In this document: positions 21,132 through 29,885 of the stretch, piece by piece
How the letters are laid out: each line of letters begins with the position of its first letter
Numbering within the stretch: position 1 is the stretch's first letter
Translations under genes and position numbers: made by a program
Origin: Thereva unica
Taxonomy: Eukaryota; Arthropoda; Insecta; Diptera; Therevidae
Direction: 5' to 3'
Assembly: GCA_949987705.1 (NCBI GenBank)
Contig: OX465281.1
Location: forward strand, 160,346,393-160,410,392
Length of the DNA stretch: 64,000 nt
The notes under the pieces: model-generated
What the model was told of the DNA's origin: nothing
Database searches by the model: none
What the model saw: the letters and a program-made list of their open reading frames with translations, nothing else

Positions 21132-21962
21132 TTGACCATAGCGAGAAACGCATCATTCATCGAAAAGCTGCCAAGGGGGGGAGGACTGTTAAACACTGTT
21201 ATAAATAAGTTACCGCTTGAGCTTCATCTACCGGGATATCAATACTGTGGTCCAGGAACAAAGTTAGCTAAAAGACTAGCTCGCGGTGATCCTGGTATCA
21301 ACCCACTAGACGCAGCCTGCAAACAGCATGATATTGCATATCGAGATCATAAGGACTTAAGCGACCGACATATAGCTGACCGTATTTTAGAAGAAAAAGC
21401 CTGACAACGAGTAACATCTAAAGACGCTAGCTTTGCAGAACGTGCTAACGCGCTATTAGTAACAAACGCCATGAAAGCTAAAATAAAAGTTGGAATGGGT
21501 GTCAAAGCAAAAATTACCTGCTCGAAGAAGAAGAAGAATACGTTACGTCCATCATTCCGCGAAGCTGTACGTAATGCTAGAAAAGTGTTAAAGCTGAAAA
21601 AGCCGAAAGATCTGTTGGAAGCTACTAAAATTGCTCTAAGTGCTGCAAAGAATGTTATTAAGGGGAAGAAAAAATCATACACTACACCTAGAGTGATACC
21701 AGTGCCTAAAGTAGGTGGAGTTTTACCGTTCCTCATTCCACTTTTTGCAGGTCTTTCAGCCGTTGGAGCGCTATCTGGAGGTGCAGCAGGCATAGCTAAA
21801 GCTGTAAACGCTGCAAGCGGCGCACGTCGGGAGCTTCAGGAAGCGAAACGTCATAATGAGACAATGGAAGCTATAGCGCTAGGAAAACATGGACAAGGAT
21901 TATTTCTAAAGCCATATAGGAAAGGACTGGGACTTTTTCTCAACCCCCGACCAAAAAACTAA
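21132..21962 (+). pseudogene. Polinton PLA2-domain minor capsid-type protein with in-frame TGA
   Basis: One frame runs from about 21132 to the stop at 21960-21962 with a single TGA at 21402-21404. The first part holds a parvovirus VP1-like phospholipase A2 motif: the calcium loop YCGPGT and catalytic CKQHDIAY. The second part is very basic (KKKK, KGKKKS) with a glycine/alanine-rich hydrophobic segment and ends in KPYRKGLGLFL. Such proteins are thought to be internal capsid proteins that help breach membranes. The first in-frame codon is TTG; the ATG at 21128 is in another frame, so the true start seems lost or shifted as well. Confidence 0.8.
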
Positions 21963-22096
21963 TAAAGTCGCTGCCCAAAAGAGCACTCAATGAAAATGAT
22001 CTGCGTAAATATGCACAGAATATAGCCCACTTTAGAGGAGTATTTATGCGCGATCAATTACCTAAAAAACCATGGAGAAATGAGAGCGGAATTATA
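21896..22096 (+). repeat. PLA2/protease junction segment, direct partner of inverted copy at 18118
   Basis: This 201-base stretch is the likely source of the inverted duplicate at 18118-18310 because here it lies within its normal gene context. Confidence 0.8.
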
Positions 22097-22312
22097 AATC
22101 TAGATGTTTCATCTGGACCTGGAACGCATTGGGTAGCGTATAAGAAGAATGGAGATATCATAAATTACTTTGATAGTTTTGGAAATCTGCAGCCACCGCG
22201 GGAAGTTGTAAATTATTTGGGAGATGCAGTCACATACAACTATACAGCTCATCAAAATTTCAACTCAGTGATTTGCGGACACTTATGCTTAGAATTCTTA
22301 CATAATGTATAA
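22046..22312 (+). CDS. Polinton adenain-like cysteine protease
   Basis: The listed start is the first ATG; the frame is open back to about 21950 with family-like sequence (RALNENDLRKY, FRGVF), so the N-terminus extends upstream and overlaps the end of the PLA2 gene, without a good ATG. Motifs of the adenovirus protease fold are clear: His in GTHWVAY, acidic residue in YFDSFG, and nucleophile Cys in VICGHLCLEF. The protein is short after the Cys, ending at FLHNV. In this family it cleaves capsid precursors during maturation. Confidence 0.85.
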   Translation: MRDQLPKKPWRNESGIINLDVSSGPGTHWVAYKKNGDIINYFDSFGNLQPPREVVNYLGDAVTYNYTAHQNFNSVICGHLCLEFLHNV

Positions 22313-22315
22313 ATA
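22308..22315 (+). promoter_or_regulatory. TATA box of penton gene
   Basis: TATAAATA overlaps the protease stop codon and lies 51 bases before the penton ATG at 22359. Confidence 0.6.
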
Positions 22316-22358
22316 ACGGTCTTCAAGTGCAAACATAGACATTTCATAACAAGTAGCC

Positions 22359-23069
22359 ATGTCGATAACACTCTCTCTTACTGGTAATGCATCGGTTCTC
22401 ACCGCTGAATACTTTCCCCCATTGGAATTAGCTGGAGACTACGTTTGCGGATTAATTGATTTTCAAACATACAATTCTATACCGAATATTGATGACAGCA
22501 ATAACTTAATGCATGTGGGTGATGCATGTATCGAAATACCTGTTGGATCATACGAGATTGATGACATAGCGGCTTCAGTGCAGCAAAGCTTAAATAAGAG
22601 CAGCAGCAAGGCAACAGTCTTAATAAGGGCAAACAATAATACCTTGAAGAGTGAAATAAAAGCAACTGAAGTTATACATTTTGATAAAGAGCGATCTATC
22701 GCGCCGCTGTTGGGATTTGGGAAACGTGTACTGGAAGCAAATATATTACATACATCAGATCTACCCGTCAATATTATAAAAGTTAATACTATAAGGGTTG
22801 AATGTAACATCATATCAGGCTCATACATCAACAATAAACAGGTGCATATGCTGCATGAATTTGCCCCAACCGTGGGGCCAGGCTATAAAATAGTAGAGGT
22901 TCCAGCGAATGTGATCTATTTACCGGTGAACGTCAAACGTGTTAGTTCGCTCACACTAAAGCTAGTTGATCAGGACGGAGATTTAATAAATTTTCGAGGT
23001 GAAACGATAACTATCAGACTACATTTAAAGCCACAGAATGATAGTCTACGGCAGCAACAACAGCAATAA
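22359..23069 (+). CDS. Polinton minor capsid (penton) protein
   Basis: A 236-residue frame starting with ATG. The C-terminal signature NVIYLPVNVKRVSSLTLKL followed by DQDGDLINFRGE and IRLHLK is typical of Polinton penton proteins with a single jelly-roll fold. It ends in a QQQQQ run. Penton proteins fill the fivefold vertices of the predicted icosahedral particle. The frame is intact and lies just upstream of the major capsid gene on the same strand. Confidence 0.85.
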   Translation: MSITLSLTGNASVLTAEYFPPLELAGDYVCGLIDFQTYNSIPNIDDSNNLMHVGDACIEIPVGSYEIDDIAASVQQSLNKSSSKATVLIRANNNTLKSEIKATEVIHFDKERSIAPLLGFGKRVLEANILHTSDLPVNIIKVNTIRVECNIISGSYINNKQVHMLHEFAPTVGPGYKIVEVPANVIYLPVNVKRVSSLTLKLVDQDGDLINFRGETITIRLHLKPQNDSLRQQQQQ

Positions 23070-23071
23070 GC

Positions 23072-23079
23072 ATATAAAC
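23072..23079 (+). promoter_or_regulatory. TATA-like motif ahead of major capsid gene
   Basis: ATATAAAC lies ~120 bases before the capsid ATG but only ~10 before the small ORF, so transcripts from it would probably start within the small ORF. Confidence 0.35.
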
Positions 23080-23082
23080 AGG

Positions 23083-23196
23083 ATGAACTTCACGGAAAAC
23101 ATTAGTCAACCGACAACCTTGAAGCGGGCAAGACGTCAACTGAGAGCTGATAATATACAATTTCTAAAATCAATAGGACTAAATTTGAAGCAATGA
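23083..23196 (+). CDS. 37-residue basic protein overlapping capsid start
   Basis: ATG at 23083 to TGA at 23194-23196; the capsid ATG (23193-23195) overlaps the stop as ATGA. The peptide is basic in the middle (LKRARRQLR) and ends with FLKSIGLNLKQ. A similar short basic peptide upstream of the capsid gene occurs in other insect Polintons as I recall. The coupling suggests translation by reinitiation, or a leader peptide. It is too short for a family call. Confidence 0.5.
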   Translation: MNFTENISQPTTLKRARRQLRADNIQFLKSIGLNLKQ

Positions 23197-24392
23197 ACAA
23201 CATCTTGGATATTACTGAAGGCACGAGCCATGACAATAGCATAACAAAAATTGACTACCACACTTACTCATCGTTCACCTCTTCATTTAAAAACAGTGAT
23301 GAAACCCGCATTCCAGTGCAAAACCAAGACCTGTATATCCTCCCAGCTGAAAGTTTCATATACATTGAGGGAACAGTAACTAAACCTGACGGAACAATAT
23401 CCAGCACTGCAGGGCTAGTAAATAATGCTATAGCGTTTCTCTTTGAGGAAATTCGCTATGAAATCAATGGTGTAGAAATTGATAGAACTCGAAATCTTGG
23501 AATAGCAACAACACTAAAAAATTACATATCATTAAACCCAAATGAGAGTCGCATGTTATACAACGCTAGTTGGTCGCCGGATAAATCAATTACATCCCCC
23601 CATGGATTCTTCAATTTCTGCATCCCTCTAAAAACATTGCTGGGCTTTGCTGAAGATTACAATAAAATTATCGCCAACGCTAAACATGAACTCATATTAA
23701 TACGAAGCAGGATGGATGAAGATGCGGTCATATCACCGACAGATGATGTAAACATCTCAATCTCGAAACTTCAGTGGCGCATTCCCCATGTTAATGTGGC
23801 CGATCATGAGAAAATTGCTTTATATAAAATCATTGAAAGCGGTCGTGAAATACAAATGCCATTTAGGAGTTGGGACATATACGAGTACCCCACGCTACCA
23901 GCAACGACTCATCACACGTGGTCTGTCAAAACGTCATCGCAGATGGAAAAGCCCCGATATGTCATACTAGCTCTCCAAACAAATCGTAAAAATGATAAAA
24001 CAAAGGATGTCAGTAAGTTTGACCACTGCAAGCTGACAGATGTTAAAGTGCACTTGAATTCGGAATCATACCCATATGATGACCTGAACTTGAAATTTGA
24101 TGCTCATAAATACGCTCTCCTATATGATATGTATATAAAATTCCAAACTTCATACTATGGACGCCAGTTGCAGCCACTACTCTCAAGGGAAGAGTTTATG
24201 CGTGATGCTCCGATCGTAGTCATTGATTGCTCTCGGCAAAACGAAACCATTAAAACAGGTCCTGTGGATATAAGGTTGGAATTCAAAACATCGGAAAACG
24301 TTCCCACTAACACAACAGCATACTGTTTATTGCTACATGATCGAATAGTGGAATATACACCTCTAACCAACGAAGTCAGGAAAATTGCTTGA
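23193..24392 (+). CDS. Polinton major capsid protein (double jelly roll)
   Basis: A 399-residue intact frame. The N-terminal half has YILPAESFIYIEGT and the block INNAIAFLFEEIRYEINGVEIDR-like (here VNNAIAFLFEEIRYEINGVE), characteristic of Polinton major capsid proteins; later FRSWDIYEYP and the FQTSYYGRQL region also fit. The family forms hexon-like trimers of an icosahedral shell. It shares ATGA with the small ORF upstream and is followed after one base by the next gene. Confidence 0.9.
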   Translation: MNNILDITEGTSHDNSITKIDYHTYSSFTSSFKNSDETRIPVQNQDLYILPAESFIYIEGTVTKPDGTISSTAGLVNNAIAFLFEEIRYEINGVEIDRTRNLGIATTLKNYISLNPNESRMLYNASWSPDKSITSPHGFFNFCIPLKTLLGFAEDYNKIIANAKHELILIRSRMDEDAVISPTDDVNISISKLQWRIPHVNVADHEKIALYKIIESGREIQMPFRSWDIYEYPTLPATTHHTWSVKTSSQMEKPRYVILALQTNRKNDKTKDVSKFDHCKLTDVKVHLNSESYPYDDLNLKFDAHKYALLYDMYIKFQTSYYGRQLQPLLSREEFMRDAPIVVIDCSRQNETIKTGPVDIRLEFKTSENVPTNTTAYCLLLHDRIVEYTPLTNEVRKIA

Positions 24393-24393
24393 A

Positions 24394-24870
24394 ATGGATG
24401 CCATTATCATCGATCTTCAAGGATTCAAATTACAAAACAATCAATTTATTTTCAAAGAATTGGCCCTTTTAAATTGTGAAAATCAAATGCAGCACTACAT
24501 ATTCCAACCACCATTTGCACATAAACAACTAACTCGATCTGAAAAGAAACAAGTTGAGTGGCTCAGACGCAATCATCATGGATTCAGATGGGGTGATGGA
24601 TACATTCCCTACCGCACACTATATTCAGTTGGAGATCTGCTGCATGATAAAATAATCTATGTTAAAGGAGCTAAAAAGAAACAATGGATTCAGGAATTAT
24701 TTGGAGAGGAGCTAACCATATATGATGTAGAAGAGGAGGGATGCCCCAAACTATCAACAACAACAACAACAACAAATGGCTTCTTATCCTGCATAATACA
24801 CGAAGGCCGATGTGCTCTGAAAAATGTTTTTGTAATAAGGGAATTTTTAAATAAAACAAATTTTTTATAA
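24394..24870 (+). CDS. Polinton PY-like protein, function unknown
   Basis: The ATG at 24394 lies one base after the capsid stop; an 8-base overlap exists only if a TTG at 24385 is used. The protein has about 158 residues. It opens with DAIIIDLQGFKL and FKELALL, then FQPPFAHKQL, WLRRNHHGF and a C-terminal CIIHEGRCALKNV. Such proteins recur in insect Polintons. The D-x-x-G-F and K-E-L pattern faintly recalls a nuclease fold, but this is weak. A threonine run (TTTTTT) from a trinucleotide repeat interrupts the C-terminal part. Confidence 0.65.
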   Translation: MDAIIIDLQGFKLQNNQFIFKELALLNCENQMQHYIFQPPFAHKQLTRSEKKQVEWLRRNHHGFRWGDGYIPYRTLYSVGDLLHDKIIYVKGAKKKQWIQELFGEELTIYDVEEEGCPKLSTTTTTTNGFLSCIIHEGRCALKNVFVIREFLNKTNFL

Positions 24871-24925
24871 AAAGTTATAATTATTCTTTTATTCATACTA
24901 TTTACATATTGCACTTGTGTGAATT

Positions 24926-27900
24926 TTATTCTACATCCATGTCTTCTTGCTGCTGCTGCTGCTGCACTGAAAAATGTCCCCATGGTAGAGTGTCGATCCC
25001 GTTGTCCATAATGCAGCGTTTATCATCCTGTGGGTTTAAAGCGATCTTTGCTTGGTTTAAAGTGTACACTTTATGACTATATGAACGAATGCTTTTTTGC
25101 TCAGCTATCTTGCTTTTTGAATTTTGCAAACATTCAATATAGTCGCTAATCTGCAAAGTTTTCGCCACAACGTTCTTCTTTACCCCTTTTGCTTTCTTCA
25201 CTTCATCAACACCATCTATTTCAAGGGAGTACATTTTAGACCTTAAGCCTACAAACAATGTCATTATTCGGCCATTTAATTCATCTTTCATCAATCCAGG
25301 AACTTTTTCATTTGCTTGCGGCATATTAAACTGGTTGGTCATAGGATAATCACTAGTATCAAATTTATCTATGTTTTTCTTCATAATATTGTATATGTCA
25401 ACATTTTTTATTTCATATACTAATGAATCCGTATCCATGTACATTATTTTGCATTTATCAGCATCCAACTCTTTTAGCATAAAGTCATAATGGAATTCGT
25501 ACAGTGCTATTTTAGAAATATCGAGAATCGCCATACCAATGTATAATGGTTTATCGAATTTAACTACCAGCTTTCGTAATTCAACTGCTACTAAATTTTC
25601 ATTGAAAATTGCGCGACTATGGAAATTCGGTGCTGCAATGAGGTTTCTAGCGCCATACCGCCCCTCCCACTTTGTACATAGTTTTATGTTTGAATATTTT
25701 CGCACATTTTCCATAGTTTTTCCGAAAACAGCATTAATTATTTTCTTATATTGGTTCTTCTCGTAGGCATTTTTGGCTTGTTTCCTTTTATCTGTATTTA
25801 AGTCCACATATGGTTTAAGCCATGGTGATTGATCGAACTGCAGAATGCGGTGAATTTTCTTGAGTATTAGTCCATGTGATAAACATTGTTTTAGGTTGCG
25901 GTAATGTATAACATATTTTTCTTTGGTGTGTAAAGTGGTTAAAAGTTTGCCTTGTTTTGATCCTGGTGGTGCTGAATGAGTGGGGCAAAATGGAAAATCT
26001 TTATGCAAATTATGCAGCTCCTGCGGGTATTCAAGATCTACCTCCAACATATAGCCGATCGGTGAATTATCATCAACACTCATAACATCAACATTATCAA
26101 TCCATTTAAAGTTTCCGGTTGGAAGTGATTGCGACATGGCCCATCCATATAAATTATTCACGTCATAGTACATCAGATATTTAGTTTCTTCATCCGGTTT
26201 AAAGTTTTTCATATATTTATTGTTGGCTTCACTATATCTGCAGCAGCATTGGCTAATTCCACCTCGGCAAGATTTTTCAATAAATAAAAGCATGTCAACA
26301 TCCATTATCCTTTCTAAGCGCACTCCCGTGTAATACAGCATCGCTGTCCATGTATATCCAGGCAGTGTGAAGACGTGTGCAGGGTCAAGTTTGTAAGTCT
26401 CCAGTCCCATAGCTCTAAAATTTGTAAAAATATCCGCCAGCAGAAGAACATCTGTTTTTAAATACAAATCTGAATACTCTCCCAGGCTTTTAATGTTAAA
26501 TTTTTCCCACACTTTTTGCGCATGTTCATAATCTTTTTCAGTTATCGGCTCATCAATCATTTTATTATAAAAATGCTCCACGCTAGGTAAACTATTACAC
26601 TCCAATTTATCCCAACCATCGATGAAGTCATATGGAAAAACTCCTTTGCGCGTGAGAAGGTTGAAGCTTTCATCATCCAGGTCTTGCCATTGAGCTTTTG
26701 TTATTTTTAATTTTTCCTTAGGCAGCAGTCCGGCTAGTTTATCCAAAGATTCATCCATAAATCTATAGGAGTCGATGAATCTCAGCTTGATGGAGCTATT
26801 TTCAATGTGTTTGGTAAATGAAATGTACCGCTCTTTGTTCAACGGTAAAAGATCCACTTTTCCTGGTATGGTTAGTGCTACATCCTTGATTATGAAATGC
26901 GCATCATATCCTGATAAATTGTGGAAAATGACTGGGATGTTGCGACAATCATTATAATTGATGTTGCAGCTGTTGTGTGCTGGTCCACGATATTTGCCTG
27001 TGAGGTGGCAATGATCCCTCACTCTGGTTTCACCAAGCGCAAAGGGTTTCTCGCATATATGGCAGCATGGTTGGTTTAATTGAATGCACTTTTCCTGCGC
27101 TGATAACGGTGCTAGTGGTTTTATATCCTTTAATTTCTCTTCAGCTATATTTGCGATCTCCTGCAGCTGCAATGTAAACCACTGAAGACACGTTTTTCCA
27201 CGATTCGATCGGTAAAATGATAGAGATTCATCGTAATAGCAGTGAAAATATAATCCAATACTATGAACTTCATGTTCTTGAATTTTCCTTGTCTTATCAC
27301 CATTACTACCACCATCGGTAACAGGTATCAATATTGACTCCAAATCTGCATATACTGTAAATGGTACTGGATTCTTGTAATTATAATTTTTAAAAGTGAT
27401 AAATTTCTCCTTATGAAAAGCAACTTTACAGTCATTCACCTTTTCACACTCAGGCACGTGCGCTGCGAGCTTTTCTTCAGTATAAAAATAAAATAAACAT
27501 CTATCACAGATATATTTTTTGTGTTCCACTTTAGACGTCTGCCTGCTCACCAAACGCGATAAGTTTTTAATCCAGCAGAAATGATAAACAATAGCACTAT
27601 CATCATCATCGTCCTCACTGCAGTCATAATCTGACTTTATCATTAGCAGGTTGATGTGTTTATCCAATTTCTTCTTCGTTAAGTAAGCTGGAACAGTCGT
27701 GTATTCATTTGTCTTTTCCTTTTCCAGTATGAAAACATTAATCGATAATCCATTGTTTGCTTCAAATATTCTTATTTGATTCAGTGTAACTGGAAGAGTA
27801 ATACCGCTCAAGTTTAGCACATTGTTGTAGTGCGGGTACTTTGATGTTCTATAAGCATGATCCCTACGCTCTACTGGATACAAAGCTGAGACCACTGCCC

Positions 27901-28549
27901 ACGCAAAGCATGCATTATCATTATTCCTCACATTTACGCATGCCTGTTTTGCTGCGATGCTTTGTGGCAATTTTATATAGGATGATCCTCTTAATGGTTC
28001 GTATTTGTTTATATTCACCATTAAGTTCACTATGGTATGTAAAGCCCAGCCGCTATCTTTCTCTTGGAACTCCTCAACTTGGGTCAATAGATCATCCTGC
28101 ACGTTTTTCAAAAACCACTGTTCCAGATCATCGGAGCTCCCAATGGGCATAGTTTTGGTGTGAAAGTATTTTATATCACTTATCACATCACCATCATTAA
28201 CACCATGCTTAACATACTCGCAGCTTAAAGTCGTTGACGCCTTGATGAAATTATGCTTCTTTAAGATGTTCTTAACGCGCCGCTCAAACAAAGCATTGCC
28301 ATCCTTTAAAAATTGCCTCACTTCGACGTGCTTTATATTGATGATGACACCTGTCCTGATTCGTGATGCAAACGCATTATGCAGCTCTTCCCAGCGTACA
28401 CGAGCACTTCTTTTTTCAGTTCTTCCTCCTTCCTGCACACCTGCTCCATGGTGGCTGCTGCCAGCTTTCAACAATACTTGTAAGCATCTTAGTTGCGCAA
28501 TACAATTTTGATAGTGTTGTTTGGTCCCAATCTGCTTTTCGGCCCTGCA
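24926..28549 (-). CDS. polB: Polinton protein-primed DNA polymerase B (5' end disrupted)
   Basis: Over 1200 codons are open from the hAT boundary to the stop. N-terminal region: CFAWAVVSALYP domain typical of Polinton polymerases, then a C2H2-like finger (CDRCLFYF...HVPEC). Exonuclease motifs: YADLES, HNLSGYDAHF and YLKTDVLLLAD. Polymerase motifs: YYDVNNLYGWAM (A), INAVFGKTMEN (B) and YMDTDSL (C). The frame continues past 28549 to 28822 only because the hAT end happens to be open. A natural ATG at about 29699 lies just beyond the insertion but in another frame, so a small shift in the N-terminus is likely. C-terminal QQQQQQ run. It would replicate the element with a protein primer. Confidence 0.9.
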   Translation of the reverse strand, partial: CRAEKQIGTKQHYQNCIAQLRCLQVLLKAGSSHHGAGVQEGGRTEKRSARVRWEELHNAFASRIRTGVIINIKHVEVRQFLKDGNALFERRVKNILKKHNFIKASTTLSCEYVKHGVNDGDVISDIKYFHTKTMPIGSSDDLEQWFLKNVQDDLLTQVEEFQEKDSGWALHTIVNLMVNINKYEPLRGSSYIKLPQSIAAKQACVNVRNNDNACFAWAVVSALYPVERRDHAYRTSKYPHYNNVLNLSGITLPVTLNQIRIFEANNGLSINVFILEKEKTNEYTTVPAYLTKKKLDKHINLLMIKSDYDCSEDDDDDSAIVYHFCWIKNLSRLVSRQTSKVEHKKYICDRCLFYFYTEEKLAAHVPECEKVNDCKVAFHKEKFITFKNYNYKNPVPFTVYADLESILIPVTDGGSNGDKTRKIQEHEVHSIGLYFHCYYDESLSFYRSNRGKTCLQWFTLQLQEIANIAEEKLKDIKPLAPLSAQEKCIQLNQPCCHICEKPFALGETRVRDHCHLTGKYRGPAHNSCNINYNDCRNIPVIFHNLSGYDAHFIIKDVALTIPGKVDLLPLNKERYISFTKHIENSSIKLRFIDSYRFMDESLDKLAGLLPKEKLKITKAQWQDLDDESFNLLTRKGVFPYDFIDGWDKLECNSLPSVEHFYNKMIDEPITEKDYEHAQKVWEKFNIKSLGEYSDLYLKTDVLLLADIFTNFRAMGLETYKLDPAHVFTLPGYTWTAMLYYTGVRLERIMDVDMLLFIEKSCRGGISQCCCRYSEANNKYMKNFKPDEETKYLMYYDVNNLYGWAMSQSLPTGNFKWIDNVDVMSVDDNSPIGYMLEVDLEYPQELHNLHKDFPFCPTHSAPPGSKQGKLLTTLHTKEKYVIHYRNLKQCLSHGLILKKIHRILQFDQSPWLKPYVDLNTDKRKQAKNAYEKNQYKKIINAVFGKTMENVRKYSNIKLCTKWEGRYGARNLIAAPNFHSRAIFNENLVAVELRKLVVKFDKPLYIGMAILDISKIALYEFHYDFMLKELDADKCKIMYMDTDSLVYEIKNVDIYNIMKKNIDKFDTSDYPMTNQFNMPQANEKVPGLMKDELNGRIMTLFVGLRSKMYSLEIDGVDEVKKAKGVKKNVVAKTLQISDYIECLQNSKSKIAEQKSIRSYSHKVYTLNQAKIALNPQDDKRCIMDNGIDTLPWGHFSVQQQQQQEDMDVE

Positions 28550-29680
28550 CAGGGCCGGCGCTAGGGTATTTTGCGCCCGGTGCACTATGCCATATTGCGC
28601 ACCATAAGCTATTCCTTTTGTGAACGCAGTGAAGGCCAATGGGAAAGAGACAAACACTCGTTGAATGGGAGAAATAAATTTCATAGTTTGCGTAAAATGT
28701 AAGATTGCACCATAGAAATGCGTATAACATAAAAAATTACATAGATTGGAAGTTTTACATAGGTCAACATCTAACCAACAAAAATTTGCATCGTTTGTGG
28801 AGACGAGAGTAGGCGAGATCAATAGGGCGAGCAGATTTTTTGAACCTTTTTTGACAGCTGTTTGGTTGTTGTAGTTTTTTGGCTTCTATTTACTAGGAAA
28901 AGAAAAGGAAACAAATGTCGGCAGCTAGAATTTATATTAAAAGCAAGAAGCTAAAGTATTCTAACTTATAGTTGTTTGCTCTTGTGAAAAGCCATGGGAT
29001 TCTTCATTATATTCCAAAAGGGAATTTGCGATTATAGCCATTTTTTGTTAATTGGTCCGTGTAAAACTGGCCATTTTAATTTGTTAGATAGAATTATCAC
29101 GGCTTCACCGTCCTAACTGCGCAACTGAACTTCAATTTTTGTGCCTAGGTTCCCATACATTTTCACATATTAAACTCAGGAAAAATAAAGCCTAAGTTCG
29201 CCCAATAGAACATGAATTTGAGATTTAACGTAAAAGGTCGCTCAGAAGAGAGGAATCAACTGGGATAATGGAATATCTTTCCAGTGAGCTTTGGTATTTC
29301 TTGCTTCTGGCGAAAAAGCAACAACAATAGCAAGCGTGAACTGAACATGCCAGCCTGTGAAGCCACTTATACGGATTGAATTGAACTTTTTTGAACTGGG
29401 CCGGTGAAGCCGGGGTATAAAGGAACAAACAAAAAAAAGCAGTTTTGTTCTTCTCATTTCGTTCATTTTCTTTTCTTTTAACAATTCTTAGAACATAATT
29501 TAAAAGTGCCACAACAGCGCCCTGAAGTTTATATCAATCATGGTAAACAGCAATACAAAATACAGAGCAATACAAAATACAGAGCAATTTTTTTTTTAAT
29601 TTTAATTTCTGGATTTGCGCCCCCGACAAATTGCGCCCGGTGCAAATGCACCACTCCCACCTATGAAAGCGCCGCCCCTG
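28550..29680. mobile_element. Non-autonomous hAT element
   Basis: Ends CAGGGCCGGCGCT and AGCGCCGCCCCTG form an imperfect inverted repeat, and GCCCTGCA flanks both sides (28542-28549 and 29681-29688), an 8-bp duplication as expected of hAT. The 1.1-kb interior has no transposase frame. The subterminal phrase TTGCGCCCGGTGC recurs near 29630, 48880, 50555 and 51355, so relatives are present in the window. It sits in the first codons of the polymerase gene. Confidence 0.9.
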
Positions 29681-29885
29681 GCCCTGCATGCTGCTTTTAT
29701 TTTTTTAATGAATAAACTACACACTTTGGTAATATTTATTTATTTATTTATTTATTTATTATTCGTCTACAGAAAAAAAATCTTACAGACTACTAGCAAA
29801 CAAATATAATACTTTAAATATTAACTAATATGTCAATTACAAGCAATTTTTATTTTCACCATATACATATGTAATTATGCGAAAT

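Noticed and set aside
28550..28822. N-terminal extension of polymerase B
   Set aside because: This part is hAT sequence inside the 8-bp duplications, open by chance.
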